Assembly (NCBI GenBank): GCA_032622095.1
Contig: CP136065.1
Coordinates: forward strand, 21,876,134 to 21,940,133
DNA from: Siphonodentalium dalli
Taxonomy: Eukaryota; Mollusca; Scaphopoda; Gadilida; Siphonodentaliidae
Direction: 5' to 3'
Length of the DNA: 64,000 bases
The position numbers and the translations under genes are program-made. Position 1 is the stretch's first letter; every line of letters starts with the position of its first letter. Below are positions 10,350 through 22,395 of this stretch, in pieces. Under the pieces are notes generated by a model that was not told the origin of the DNA, searched no databases, and saw only the letters and a program-made list of their open reading frames with translations.

Positions 10350-10610
10350 GCTACATCCATGACTGGAGCTTCCTGAATTTTTTTGAAAACCCTGTGCCAA
10401 TACACTCTTTTATATATGTGAGTCTCACAGGGAGCCTCACATATTTAAGAGAATACATTGGCCTAACAATATTTACCTTGAACTTGGAAGCCAGTGTATT
10501 CTCTTATATATGCCAGCTTCCTATGGGAGACTCGCATATATAAGAGAATGTACTGGCACGGGATCGTTAATGCTGCACCAGCTCAGCTCCCATCATGAAA
10601 TGGTCAACAT
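10350..10610 (-). mobile_element. TTAA-family hairpin MITE, degraded ends
   Basis: Reading on the minus strand, this matches the family seen intact at 26276-26529 and 51320-51554. It has a GGGAGCTGAGCTGGTGCAGC-like end, two internal hairpins built from CATTCTCTTATATATG and its complement around CCTATGGGAG, and an end reading CAGGAAGCTCCAGTCATGGA. The outermost CCCTT/AAGGG bases and the TTAA duplication are not preserved here. Confidence 0.75.
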
Positions 10611-10836
10611 TTGTTGTATGTTTAAGAGGTATAATGACTTTGGGTTAAATAGGGTCAAGCTGTACTGGTGACGAGGATTTATATGATAATACCAAAAAAT
10701 ATATTACATGCATGTTCCATTCCATCATTGTAAATTGTGTCATTTTCTTCCAATGATTACACACATGTGTGTGGAATTGGATGACTTCAACGTCACATGA
10801 CATAAATGACATTCACCTTGACAATGAAACTGGAAA

Positions 10837-13667
10837 TCTATATCTATATTTGCGAATGTCTGTCTGTCTGTCTGTCTGTGTTCTATAGAAATTCACAGGG
10901 GACCATCTAGATTATGCCAAAGGGGTCTACTAGGAGTAGCTTTTTACGAGAAAGATAATGGTCGGGGTTAGAATTTTCTAAAGTGACGCCGTTGTTGTCA
11001 GGGGCAGAAAAGGGGGAGGGGCAGAACAAAAAATTGTCGCCGATTGCTACCAAACTTATATATAATCATCCCCATAATATGAGGAATCTAATGGCGTGGT
11101 TTAAATATGGCAAAAGTCGCGCTGTTCGCGTCAAGGGTGCCCGGAAGGGGGGGACAGATTTTTTTCTGTCGCCGATTGCCACGAAACTTACATATAATCA
11201 TCCCCATGATATGAAGAATCCAACAGTGTGGTTTAAATATGTCAAAAGTGGCGTCGTTTGAGTCAGGGATGAACGGAAGGGAGAGGGGCACCAAAATTGA
11301 TAAAACTATTTTTAGCCCCGATTTCCACCAAATTGATATATATTCTTCTTCATGATACACGGAATCTAATTGTGCGATTTAACGCCAAATTGTTGTTTTT
11401 GGATGACAGATTGGGAGGGGGTGGGCACTAAATTTTATAATAAGTCGCCGATTGCCACCACACTTATACAAAATCATCCCCATGGTATGTGGAGTCTAAT
11501 GGTGTGGCTTTTATCTGTCAAATGTGGCCTCATTCGAGTCAGGGTTGCATTGAAAGGGACAGGGTCACCAAAATTGATGCACAATTTTTTTAGCGCCAAT
11601 TTCCACCAAATTTATACACGTTCTTATCCATGATATGAGGAATTTAATCGTGATTTAAAGACGCCATAGTGGTGCTGTTTGGGTGAGAGATGGAGAGGTG
11701 AGGGATTGGCACCAAATTTGATAAAAAAAATTGTTTAGTCGCCGATTATCACCAAACTTATAAACAATCATCCCCATGATATCAGGAGTGTAATCATGTG
11801 GTTTAAGGATGTCACAAGTGGGGCCATTCGAGTCAGTGGTGAATAGAGATGAGAGGGACACAAAAAATGATATCTATATGTTTAGTGCCGATTTCTGAAT
11901 CCACCAGATTGATACACATTCTTCTCCGTGATACGAGGAATCTTATCGTGTGGTTTATATACACCAAATTGGTGCCCTATGGGTGAGAGATATGGGGACC
12001 TTAAATTTGATACGAATTTGTATACTCGCCAATTTTCACCAATTTCATATATATGAATATCTAATCTCTAATGAGTCTTAGTGTGTGCAGCTTGAGTCCG
12101 AAATAGGGACGGGAGGGTCACCATAACTGATACAAAATATTGTTAGTACCAATTACCATCAAATTCAGACACGTTCTTCTCAAATGATACAAGAAATAAA
12201 ATCGTGCTGTCTGTCTGTCTTTTTGTCTGTCTGTGTGCGTTCTATATATAACTTCACGCGGTACAATCGAGATGGCACCAAGGCGTTCTAAGAGGGGTAA
12301 CCTTTTACAAGGAAGATAATGGTGCGGGTTAAAATTTTCTAAAATGACGCTGTTGGTGGGAGGGGAAATTAAAAAAATATGGTGAAATAGTTTTGTCGCT
12401 GATTTCCACCAAACGAATACATAATCACCTTCGCAATATGGCGTTGTTCGAGTCAGCGTTGCATCAACAATTGATTTAATACACCAAATTCCACCAAATT
12501 CATACACGTTTTTCTCTAATGATATACCATGAATTAAATCACATTTGGTGTCGTTTGCGTCACGGATGGTGAGCGGATATGCACTATCATTGATAAGATT
12601 GTATATTCGCCAATATCCACATATAAGTTATATACAGTCACCAGGCCATCTCCATATCATTTTAAGTAGTTGGGCGTTCACATTTCACAATCCCGACATA
12701 TGGTGACCCACATAAGTCACTTGAACAATTATATCTTCTTAACAATCATATGTATGTGTGAATGCCTTGATTGCCATTCCCAAAAAAGAGATAATTAGAA
12801 GAAGTATTAAACGTATATTTATCATTCTATTGAAGAGATACATATATTCGTGCAAACTGAGAGACCTCGAACCGTCAGAGGATTGCATATATATAATAAC
12901 AAAATTTAGTCTGTTCCATTCAATACAGTTTCCACAACAAGTTACAATTTGTCAAGAGATATGGAAGGCCTGTTCAAAAATAGTGGTCACAGTGTGCAGT
13001 CAAATATAGCTTCTTCTGATATACAAGAAAATGCAGTTAGTAGCACAAGACTTTTCAGGATACTACCAATACTGACATCTGACAAGGGTTTTAGAACAGA
13101 CTCATCGACTGACATAAACAACTCAAAATCTCGCTCTGTGTCTGGCACATGTAGCTGATACATGTATATATGCGCAGCAACATTTCGTTTAAACTAAGAA
13201 TATTTAGCCAATATAATTTTATAGCACAATGAACAGAGGAGCACCTGGAAATTTCTTTGAAACATCTGTATCTTCATGGAGATATGATAGCCAGGTGTCC
13301 TCGAGATCTTAGTCCAACCCACTAGATCGATTGATACATCTCAATATGTAAAACCCAATTATCATCTTTTATCGAACTAATTTGTTCATGATGTTCATGT
13401 ATCATATTATAACGTCTAATGTATACGCAGTTGTAAATAAATAAATACTTCATTATTGGTGGAACGGATTAATCGCGATAAACAGAATGACAATTGACAT
13501 GGTGAGCCACTACTTATATTCCATGACTGTAATAATCATGTTTTGTGATGCTATTTGAATATACAATTTATGAGAAAACGTATAACACTTTAAGCAAGAG
13601 CATTCTCTATTCCCAACAAATATCCACAGCATACATTAACCTGGGCAACGCCGGGTAACCCTGCTAG
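10837..13667 (+). mobile_element. Non-autonomous Helitron with a tandem-repeat core
   Basis: The 5' end is TCTATATCTATATTTGCG at 10837, preceded by A. The 3' end is CTAG (13664-13667) followed by T, so the element sits in an A/T host site as Helitrons do. Just before the 3' end is a hairpin with stem ACCTGG/CCGGGT around GCAACG, about ten bases from the CTAG. The 2.8-kb body has a (TCTG)n stretch after the 5' end, a second copy of the 5'-side sequence near 12209-12350, and a core of about eleven diverged units. No Rep/helicase ORF is present. Bivalve pearl elements and similar Helitrons have this type of core. TC and CTRR ends, the hairpin and the A/T insertion site are all directly visible. 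Confidence 0.85.
11030..12660 (+). repeat. Diverged tandem core of the Helitron, about 145-bp units
   Basis: Units are recognised by the phrase (T)CGCCGATT(T/G)CCACCAAA followed by CATCCCCATGATATGAGGAA-like sequence. Phrase starts lie near 11036, 11169, 11317, 11445, 11592, 11738, 11883, 12025, 12145, 12395, 12480 and 12605. Most spacings are 128-148 bp. Alternate units differ (AATCATCCCCATG against CGTTCTTCTCCATG), so the ancestral unit may have been a dimer. Confidence 0.8.
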
Positions 13668-14300
13668 TATAAAATAAACGCATCATCATACACTATAATA
13701 CTCATGAATATCTGGCCTACTTGAAATAATGGAATTACTTTGGGATACACTCCGTTTTGTGTTGAAATTTGGCAGCAGTGAAAATTTGCACACTGAGAAC
13801 TGGATATATAACTACTGTGAATGTGACGTGATGCCGAACCGCATTCAGTTGATTTATGCTGAGTGTCATGCACAATGTAACAGATGCAACAGACTCCTCT
13901 TTAAACACTTCTTAATTAAAGGATATATTCGGTCTAGAAACTACAAAACACAATCGGAAAACCCTCCCTGTTGTGATTAAAATGAGCCAAGTCCCATTCC
14001 GATCGCGTAATAGATAACCCATAAAATATATAAATAACACCACCACCGGTAATCAGAGATTTCCGTGACTAAACTACGAGTGACGTAGTTGTGGGATAGT
14101 AAATTAAAAACACAGATTCGGAGCTGGAGTTTATTATGCTGACTACGATGATGTAATCGTAAGTCAGCCGATACTAAATTGCGGAGCCGTATGTGCGCGT
14201 GTGGTATATAGATTGCATCGCTATTCAATTTGTTATTGATAAAGTTAAACGTGAAATTAATAAAGTAATTAGTAGCAGTATAATGGTTGTTTTTGTAGCC
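13668..14300. other. Non-coding stretch, nothing recognised
   Basis: Sequence between the Helitron and the next MITE. Short open frames exist, but I saw no protein motif, splice context or repeat relation that would support one. Confidence 0.4.
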
Positions 14301-14699
14301 ATTAAAGGTACTCAATGCAATTAAGCACCCCTAAATTACTATTTCTTTGGCTTCAGGGGTAAAACATATTTGATTCGAGTCGAGGAACCCACCCATCAAA
14401 GCTATCAGTAATGTTCTCGAGATTTGTTCTAATATTTGCAACAGAAACACTTATTTAAACCTGACGAAGATGGATAATACTAAAATCAAGTGGTAATAAT
14501 AACACAATTTTGACCGAAAACATACTTTTGACAGCGTGTTCTGGGCCAGAAACAATAGAAATGGCAAAACTTCAAAAATTTATATCTGATCACTCTGACA
14601 TTGATGGGTAGGTTCCTCGTCTCAAATCAATTATTTTTTACCCCCGAAGCCAAAGAAATAGTAATTAATGAGGGTTTGTTCGGATTGAGTACCTTTAAT
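14301..14699. mobile_element. 399-bp MITE with about 100-bp inverted repeats
   Basis: The left arm (14301-14410) starts ATTAAAGGTACTCAAT and includes TTACTATTTCTTTGGCTTC and GAGGAACCCACCCA. The right arm (about 14595-14699) is the complement in reverse order: TGGGTAGGTTCCTC, GAAGCCAAAGAAATAGTAA, ATTGAGTACCTTTAAT. About 190 bp separate the arms. There is no coding capacity. Superfamily and target duplication were not resolved. Confidence 0.85.
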
Positions 14700-14869
14700 A
14701 ACATGCCGCCACGTGTCTGCTTTGTTGAATGTTTTTGTTGTTTTACTTTCGATATAAATATCCCGAGTATCTGTCATCTCCACATTTGCCAAGATGCCTA
14801 GTAGATGTAGTATGTTCCGCTGTGGGTGGGTTACCGATCCATTATTAAGTGCCTCCAAAAAGACAACAC

Positions 14870-15075
14870 AGCGCGTAATTTAGAACGCTCTTTATTGTAT
14901 ACCGCTTTTTGGAGCCGGAAGCATGGATGCTCTTTATATATAAATGTCACAATACCACATACAAAATCACCCATGGCATATCGAAATAGAGCACAGTAAT
15001 AATTGAAAATGCTCTTTATTGTTTATACGACGTTTGTTTGTTTGTTTGTTTGTTGCGACGAAAACATGGACGCTC
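14870..15075. repeat. Two diverged tandem units with GCTCTTTATTG and a (GTTT)n run
   Basis: The phrase GCTCTTTATTGTWTA recurs at about 14889 and 15011, each followed by a GGACGCTC/GGATGCTC phrase. The second unit includes a (GTTT)n microsatellite at 15037-15060. It is non-coding. Confidence 0.6.
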
Positions 15076-16206
15076 TTAATTAGAGGCAATCATTGGATTT
15101 TTTCTAGGCTAACAATTAAAAAAATCCTCTCTAGAAAGTCAATATCTGCCATCAAAACGTAAAATAAAACGAAAAAAAAAACCAATAACGAACAACGAAC
15201 ACAAACTGAAAAACAATGCTAGGCTAGCCTTAAATTAAAAAAAAATGTTGTTATGCCAAACTGCAGCCTAATAAATAATTATTGTAGTTTTGACAGTCAG
15301 TGGTGTATTTGAGTGAATTATTTTGTTTACACACTTATCGATCTTGATTGGAAGGATTTTAGCAAGGCTTTTCACAGTCGTGCACTTCTCCACACAAAAT
15401 GTTTGATTTAACAGTGAAGAAACAGACAGGAACGTTATTATGATGAATATAAGCCATCACCCCCCTTCTAATCACTTCCCATTTGTGTATATCGCACAAC
15501 AGGATGACACTATAAGTGTGTAAACTAGCTTACGAAATTGGAACCAAATGTACAACAAAGAAGTTATATGGCCTAACTTGTATACTTTCAGAAACAATTA
15601 AATTAGTTTCGCACGAAATTCCGCCCGCTATAATTGCATTTCTGCATAAATGAATCTCATTTCACACATCTTGTATCGCCCGAAAGTGCATTTTAGCCAT
15701 CATTATTCGTTATATAATTCAACATTCTAACGAATCCAATCCAGTTCATAATTCGGCACATTCAAATAGTTTTATGCTGTGATCGTAAATGCCTTGGTAA
15801 TTAAACGGCCACTGCAATATTTTATACGTAATTAATCAACTCGTTACGCGATTGGCGGAATTATTTCAAGCTCCACCCACCGCTGTCACCGGTATGCGTC
15901 TATGCAGATGATCGGTCATGTGACCACTTTGTGGTCATGTGATCGCACTTCGATATTTCTGCGATTTTTTTACTATCATAATAATAAAAATATTATCTGC
16001 TCGATTTTGAATTTTCTTGGCGAAATGGGTATGTTAGACATATATTATTAATATTATGACGATAAAAACAATATTTTTTTGACAGACTATTTCCTTTAAG
16101 TCACTGTTTCAAATATTCAACCACTGCTATATTCATGCACAAATTTCTTCACTGATTCATCATATAAATAGGGCACCAAATGATACCAAAAGCTTCTGTT
16201 TGACTA
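15076..16206. other. AT-rich non-coding stretch
   Basis: Low-complexity A runs occur near 15110-15250. No ORF, repeat family or splice signal was recognised. Confidence 0.4.
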
Positions 16207-16210
16207 TTAA

Positions 16211-16462
16211 CACTTTCTATACTAAATGAATTATCCCAACCAGTTATAAAAGTATATATTGGAATGGTATAATATTCATATGGAGGGGTTTTCCGGAAAA
16301 ATAAGCAGATTTTATAAGTGCAGAAGAATTAATAGTAAATGGTGGGTAATGCTCAGACGATAAGTTCAACAAACAACCTATGCCTATGGTTGTTTGTTGA
16401 ACCTAATATCTGAACATTTTTAAAGGGAACTGCTCATCAATGAGTATTTAGTATAGAAAGGG
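16211..16462. mobile_element. 252-bp TTAA-flanked MITE (piggyBac-like)
   Basis: TTAA stands on both sides (16207-16210 and 16463-16466). The ends are CACTTTCTATACTAAAT on the left and ATTTAGTATAGAAAGGG on the right, an inverted pair. Inside, at about 16357-16399, is a strong palindrome of TTCAACAAACAACC and GGTTGTTTGTTGAA. TTAA duplication with ends starting CCC is characteristic of piggyBac-type elements. Confidence 0.8.
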
Positions 16463-16466
16463 TTAA

Positions 16467-17338
16467 GAGATAATACAAGGTTATTTTCACCCAACCTACG
16501 TGGCCAGTTGCCATCAGAATTTAACTTGCACTTTTGAACCCAATTTAAATTTTTCAGCATGGTTCAGTGGTTATACATATATCATTGCTAAAAGAATTTT
16601 AGGCTTCAAAATGTTATAGGTTTGGCTGCGGTAGTTATATATATGATTATTACGTGCGCTCGCGCAACAGTATGGCGATCAGTCAGATTCGTTGGTGTCA
16701 CCCTACCGACTTCACTCCATGACGTCACCCTTACGCAGTACATGCCGGCGACGTTACGGAGTAGATTATAGAGTTGACACCCTTGGGACTGACTTCCGTT
16801 ACTAGCTCGCTGCTATATAAACAAACCAGCGATGTGGCTTTTGTCGAAAATTGACAGTCAGTACATTCGCCCTGTATACATGTACTTTCAGAAATTACAA
16901 AACACCACAACGTTATACCCCACCAATGTCGGTGTCTCGATATCATTTGACCAAATTTCTTGACGTGAAACCGCGACAGACACGGCGTGAAATACATCGC
17001 ATTGAGTAAACAATTTCCCTTTGTTTCAATTCAACTTCAAGCTCGCGGTAAAATCAAGACCGCAATTTGTAAGTGGTAAACATCTGAAAAAGACATCAGG
17101 TACATGCAGAAACTAATTGTTGTGCATATTTATTTCTATTTGAGGTGGCAATTTTTCATGTTTATCAGTATTTTTAACGATAAGAGCGATGGTAATTGGG
17201 GGACTATATTTTATCTATTAAATTTAAAATAAAAAGTCGTGAATTGGCTGAGTGTTTTCTATGGCTGCACATTTCGTTGATAATTACGAGCCATTTGTTT
17301 GTCTAAATAACATTTTTAAGTTCGAAGAGCATTAGAAT
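16467..17338. other. Non-coding stretch with a relic of the 17339 MITE
   Basis: Around 16885-16920 the phrase ATTACAAAACACCACAACGT resembles the arm of the palindromic element at 17339-17506, so a degraded copy may lie here. Nothing else was recognised. Confidence 0.4.
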
Positions 17339-17506
17339 GGGGATAACAGTGTGGTGTTTTGTGATTTCGGAAAGGTACATGGCGAATATACTGTGGGAAA
17401 TACCCGTTAATGGGCTCCGGCTCCGCTGTCGCCCATTAACTAAATTTGCCACAGTATATTCGCAATGTACCTTTCCGAAATCACAAAACACCACACTGTT
17501 ATCCCC
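17339..17506. mobile_element. 168-bp near-perfect palindromic MITE
   Basis: The left arm begins GGGGATAACAGTGTGGTGTT and passes through TTCGGAAAGGTACATGGCGA to GTTAATGGGC. The right arm repeats it in inverse order and ends AACAGTGTGG on the complement. The loop is about 16 bp (TCCGGCTCCGCTGTC). Only a few bases differ between arms, so the copy is young or kept homogeneous. Confidence 0.85.
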
Positions 17507-17817
17507 TAAATAGAATTATTGAAGATTGTATTTTTTTTTTTTTTGCTAACATTAAATTAAATTAAATTAAATAAATTAAGTAAAATACAGTGAACTTATT
17601 TTTTTAATTATTTTTTATTACATTTTTGCGCACGTTGGCATCTCTCTGAGTGCATTCTAGTTTTACACTGTATTTAGGCATGCTTGCTTTATGAAGTGAA
17701 GCTTGTTAAAGCATGATATAGTAGATCTTCAGTACATTCATATTCATGAACCACAACAGGGTGAAGGAAATCCACATGCAACATGTTTCGTCCAGTCATC
17801 GCAGGCCACATTATATA

Positions 17818-18029
17818 CAGTAATTCTCTAATTAATCGACTCCTTATTATACCACAGCAGAATTATGGGTAACTTTTCAGGATTTAGTCGGATATATGGC
17901 TTGTTGCCATTCATCGGAAAGCTCTCGGGGCTTTTCGATGAATGGCAACAAGCCATATTTCCGACTAAATCCTGAAAAGTAACCCATAATTATGCTGTGG
18001 TAAAGGAATCGATTATTAAAGTGTTACTG
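17818..18029. mobile_element. 212-bp palindromic MITE, Tc1/mariner-like
   Basis: TA duplications flank ends starting CAGTAATTCTCTAATTAATC and finishing with ACTG. The arms contain TTATGGGTAACTTTTCAGGA and the complement, and they meet at a short loop near 17930. The same family appears intact, with the same 212-bp length, at 53800-54011. Fragments lie at 6917, 25116, 25635, 27178, 41415, 51653 and 53036. TA target and CAGT ends are the Tc1/mariner hallmark. Confidence 0.88.
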
Positions 18030-18590
18030 TAATACACAATTTGAATTAAGTCACCTCAGATAAATAATATAAACCTCAGCAAGCCGCTTTTCACCAAAAA
18101 AAATGATAGATACACTTCAAAAGAATAGGTGTTATCTTTCTCAACATCTGTATTTCAAGATGTTTGATATATACGATGTACCGGTATGGATGATGGCAGA
18201 AAGCGTATCAATTTGTAGTTTATTTGCGTATTGACCTCTTCTGATGAAGTCCTGACATATAAAGCTACCGTACTGACCCGCGTTTAGGCCCAGGGGGGCT
18301 TTGTTTTATTTGAACTCAAAAATCCAATTGGGCTTAAACTCGGATATGGCCCTTTGCAAACCAAAAATCCTAAGAAATCGGGACAGTAAAACTGATGAAA
18401 TAGATGAAAGCCGATCTAACGCCGAGTATTGGGAAATATAGCCAGCTTCCAGATTAAGTAAAGGTAAGTACAAGTTATTTTGAGAATGTAATTTTTGAAT
18501 TAAATGTGAATATTAAAATATTATAATAACACTTTAAGTCTTTTGTTGTTTTTATATTGCCCAAAATTCCCATATTAAAATGACACTATT
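18030..18590. other. Non-coding stretch, nothing recognised
   Basis: No repeat relation to other parts of the window was noticed apart from simple AT-rich runs. Confidence 0.4.
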
Positions 18591-18592
18591 TG

Positions 18593-19481
18593 TATGGGAG
18601 GCCCTTTTCACATTTATTATTTATTTGCGCTTAAGCGCAAATATTTGCGCTTAAGCGCAAATCATTTGCGCTTAAGAGTAAATCATTTGCGCTTAAGCGC
18701 AAATATGTGTCTATCAATTTATTTGCGCTTAAGCGCTAATTATTTGCGCTTAAGCGCAAATACCTAACACTCCCTTACTTCCCTCTGATTGTGAATGATT
18801 GAGTCCATCTCATACTGAGTCATAGTATATTATGATGGGCCCATAGTAATAGCCCCATACAGACTCGAAGTTGAAGAAAAAACATATTTCCATATGCATA
18901 TCAGCATCTCTGTCCCTGGTGTCCCAGGAATTGGTGTATCACTCCCAGAGCTCTAGTATATTTTATTAAAGGGATATCTCCTGCACAGATATATACCATT
19001 TCTATGGCCATAAAAAGGGAATTAGGGGTTACCGGGGGGCTTGCTTCCTTCATATTGTGTACTTATTGACTTGAAATAGGGGAAAAAACCCTATTTTCAT
19101 ATTATCAGCATCCCTGTCCCCAAGAATGTGTGTCTCCATCACAGAGATCAAGTATATTTTATAAATGAGACATATCCTGCACAGATCTATACCATTTCCA
19201 TGTCATAAAAGGGATCTAGGGTTACTGGGGGATTGCTTCCCTCATATGGTGGGCCTACCGGTATATAGACTTGAGTGATGTGTTTAGGCCTGTGCCATTT
19301 AAAATTAATTCAGGGGGGAATCAATGAATATTAATTTTTATTTGCGCTTAAGCGCAAATGAATTGCGCTTAAGCGCAAATGATTTACGCTTAAGCGCAAA
19401 TATTTGCGCTTAAGCGCAAATGATAGAGGTTATTTGCGCTTAAGCGTAAATAAATAATAAATGTGAAAAGCGCCTCCCATA
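18593..19481. mobile_element. Element with inverted ends carrying tandem perfect palindromes
   Basis: The ends TATGGGAGG...TTTTCACATTTATTATTT on the left and the complement on the right form an inverted repeat. Inside each end is a cluster of tandem palindromes of the type TTTGCGCTTAAGCGCAAA: six units at about 18624-18762 and five at 19338-19450. The middle (about 18780-19330) is a diverged tandem duplication of roughly 200 bp containing CATCCCTGTCCC-like and CCTGCACAGAT phrases. The ends resemble those of the 303-bp element at 24680, which has a different palindromic core. It is non-coding. Confidence 0.75.
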
Positions 19482-19489
19482 TATTTGTA

Positions 19490-20093
19490 AGCAGTGAAGA
19501 TTATGGGTAAATCCCGTATATACAGTCTATAGTAGTCTATAGTTTATAGTTCAGACTTAATCCGATTACTGATTAGGATAATAATAAACCCAGGCGCTTT
19601 ATTCGTGATCCGTTGTCCACTTAGAGGATGTTACAATAGCGACTAATTGCATGTTTAACAAAAGCCATATAAAAAAAGCATGTGTTTGAATATTTAGAGT
19701 TATCGCTCCCAAACTGTTTATACTGTAAAACGTGAACAAAAGGCAGTTTAAAAATGTTAATGTCGATAACCTTTATTTTGGTTTCCAGTGCATAACGTTG
19801 ACGTAGTTTGGAAGACATTGTTGTTGAATGATATGTTATAAATAAATAAATTTGGAGTTTGGGGTGATACCCGGGAAGATTTGAAAGGCCGTTGGCACTC
19901 TCCTACAACCCACTAGCTGTTGATTGCCTTAATTCCGCTGAAGAGCATGTGTAGAGTTTGTGAGATTGATATTTGCTCATGCACAGTGGGTGTTTACCCA
20001 CTGTGCATGAGATGGATGCAAGAAGCAAAGCCCCACCCCAATCCGAACCAGGACCGGCGGAGAAGACTTACCTTGATTTATCCGTGCGAGTTT
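19490..20093. other. Non-coding stretch, nothing recognised
   Basis: A short palindrome, TGCTCATGCACAGTGGGTG and its complement, is centred near 19990. No coding or element signature was otherwise seen. Confidence 0.4.
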
Positions 20094-20100
20094 CCCATAT

Positions 20101-20530
20101 AAAAATCCCCCTTGGTGTCACCTTGGTGAAACCATGGTTTCACCAAGGTACCACAATGGTTAACCATGGTGACATCTTGGTTCACCATGGTGGTAGCACA
20201 GTAAAGTGGCATCACGGTGAAAACACCACGGTGGTACCAATGTGTTATCACGGTGGTAGCACAGTAAAGTTTTTGCACCAAGGTGAAACCATGGTGGCAC
20301 CAAGGTGGTACCACGGTGGTAGCACACTAAAGTTTTTGTACCAAGGTAAAACCATGGTGGACCAAACCCGACCATGGTGGTAGCACAGTAAAGTTTTTCT
20401 ACCAAGGTGACACCAAGGTATCACCACGGTGGTAGCACAGTAAAGTTTTTCTACCAAGGTGAACCATGGTCTCACCAAGTATAACCACGGTGGTATCACA
20501 GCACCAGTGAAGTTTTCAATCAAGGTACCG
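20101..20530 (+). repeat. Left tandem block of CCATGGT-type units
   Basis: Units of roughly 50-65 bp share GGTGGTAGCACAGTAAAGTT and TACCAAGGTGAAACCATGGT phrases. Many internal half-palindromes (ACCATGGT, ACCAAGGT with ACCTTGGT) would allow complex foldback. Open frames on both strands through this block are products of the repeat and are not genes. Confidence 0.8.
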
Positions 20531-21405
20531 CTATTACATTTCACTTTGACCTTCAACTACAATGCTATTTACCATGTTGTGGGTCTCGTGCATCTACAAT
20601 GGTATTTACATGCTTCGATTAATTTATTATTTACAATATATACAATGGTATATGGTGAGTCATTAATTGTTTATAACATGCTGCCATATTGTACCAATAT
20701 ACGTAGCTTGTCACAGTATACATGTAGCAGGTTTACATACTACATCACATTATTATTCTACTGCATTGTCAATAGTTGTATATGCAATGCTGTATCCCAT
20801 AATATAAGAATGTTTAGATCGAGGTGAAGATATTATTAATTATTATAAATGATATCTCAGTTATAACTTTTAACGAACAAACGTATATAATGTAATAATT
20901 AATAGGAATATGTTTTAGTATGGAATAAATATATAAACTGAATGGAGTTGTTTGGAAGACTTTGTTTACCTTTAATACATATTTTATAATGTTATAATTT
21001 AGTACTGTTTGCTTCCAACACAACAGGCAATATTTATCAATATGTACAATTTGCATCTCACAATTACGTATTTTAGATATTTCCACAATTATGACTCTTT
21101 TCGGGGAAAAACAGCTCTGGTTTGAAAATCTAAGATATACGGTACACAAATACGTTATTCATTTCCCGGAAGGTTTACATGGGCTCGCATTGTCCTCCTG
21201 GAGTCCATATCTGGTCTGGTGCTTCGTGGAATACCTGTTTCAATAGTGATGATATAATATGCTCACTTTTTGTAAAATTCAACTTCGGTCGATCAAACTG
21301 GCCGAAATATATTTTAACAGTGTTTATTGCATGGCGGTGCGTATATCCTTACATGCAATAGAGTCATATTCATTCATCATATTCATTCCGTCATATTCGT
21401 TCGTC

Positions 21406-22395
21406 ATGCAAACACAGATTGATACCTTCTCGTCCGACCTCTCAGCTCGAGTTAGCACCAATGAAGTTTCACAACAAGATATTTTACGCAGACTTGAAGC
21501 AGTTGAACGTGTATCGTATACAAACAGCCTTGCAGTGGAGCGCATCGAGAGCGATAAATGCAATGGCATTGCTAAAATGAGGGCCGACATGAAAACAATG
21601 AAGCAAGACATTTCAACAATCTTGGATAAGTGTGAACTGTTTCTGACTCAAGTCAACTCAACCAAAGGCTCAATAGCATCCATTGGTGGAAGGATTAAAA
21701 CACTCGAAGAGTTACACAACAAGAACAACTTGAAGGGCAAATCGAACTCACAAAAAACATCTGACAATGCCGATTGTGATTGTGAACATCGCTGCACAGA
21801 GAACCTCAAAGCTGATATGCAAAGTTTCGTCGGCGATATATATGGCGACCTCAACAAATTCGCCCACTTGACATGGAACACAATCCACGCTAACCGATCG
21901 CAAAACCCAATTGATACAAGAGGATACCCACAATCGCCGTCAGTTAGCCATGCAGACATTCAGCTGGTTGGTATTAGCAAGCACCCATCTTCACCCACAC
22001 CTAGTGCTTCAAAATTCAACCCGCAGGAAACGTCTACACCAAGTTCTTCTCACGTTAAACGCACAGATAAAGAGCCGACAAACACACCACTCGACAAGAA
22101 GAATAACTCTATTAACTATGCGCGTCACGCTAATCATGACACGCACGTTGACAACCAACAATCCAATCATGACCTCCGTGATATTCCTGTGGATGATTGT
22201 GACGACACCCACCACGATTCCACAGAAGACACTCGACACTCCAATAAACGAAGCCACCTGCAATCAGAGAAGCCTGGTGCTAACGATGATCATTCAAACC
22301 ACAACAGACGCCCTTCGCGAAATAACTACTCATCGAACAACGCATCTTTTTCCAGGTTCTATCAAAAGTCAAACGACAGTATACCACCATGGTAA
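21406..22395 (+). CDS. LINE ORF1-like coiled-coil protein, 3'-truncated
   Basis: The open frame extends back to 21259; the ATG at 21406 (MQTQIDTFSSDL) is the first start that leaves only protein-like sequence. The product is about 329 residues. Residues 1-110 are a predicted coiled coil (DILRRLEAVERV ... VERIESDKCNGIAKMRADM ... ISTILDKCELF). The rest is a polar His/Asp/Asn/Ser-rich linker ending at the CCATGGT repeats. The segment ERIESDKCNGIAKMR is similar to DRLTDERCAGITNLR in ORF1 of the LINE at 38980-39971, which is the basis for the call. No RNA-binding domain is present before the frame ends, so the gene is truncated. Confidence 0.55.
   Translation: MQTQIDTFSSDLSARVSTNEVSQQDILRRLEAVERVSYTNSLAVERIESDKCNGIAKMRADMKTMKQDISTILDKCELFLTQVNSTKGSIASIGGRIKTLEELHNKNNLKGKSNSQKTSDNADCDCEHRCTENLKADMQSFVGDIYGDLNKFAHLTWNTIHANRSQNPIDTRGYPQSPSVSHADIQLVGISKHPSSPTPSASKFNPQETSTPSSSHVKRTDKEPTNTPLDKKNNSINYARHANHDTHVDNQQSNHDLRDIPVDDCDDTHHDSTEDTRHSNKRSHLQSEKPGANDDHSNHNRRPSRNNYSSNNASFSRFYQKSNDSIPPW

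Noticed and set aside
18624-19450. Regular palindromic repeats as a CRISPR or phage attachment array
   Set aside because: Units are adjacent with no unique spacers, and they lie within an inverted-ended element.
20078-20556. Several open frames through the CCATGGT block
   Set aside because: Products of tandem repeats without stops; no domain and no start context.
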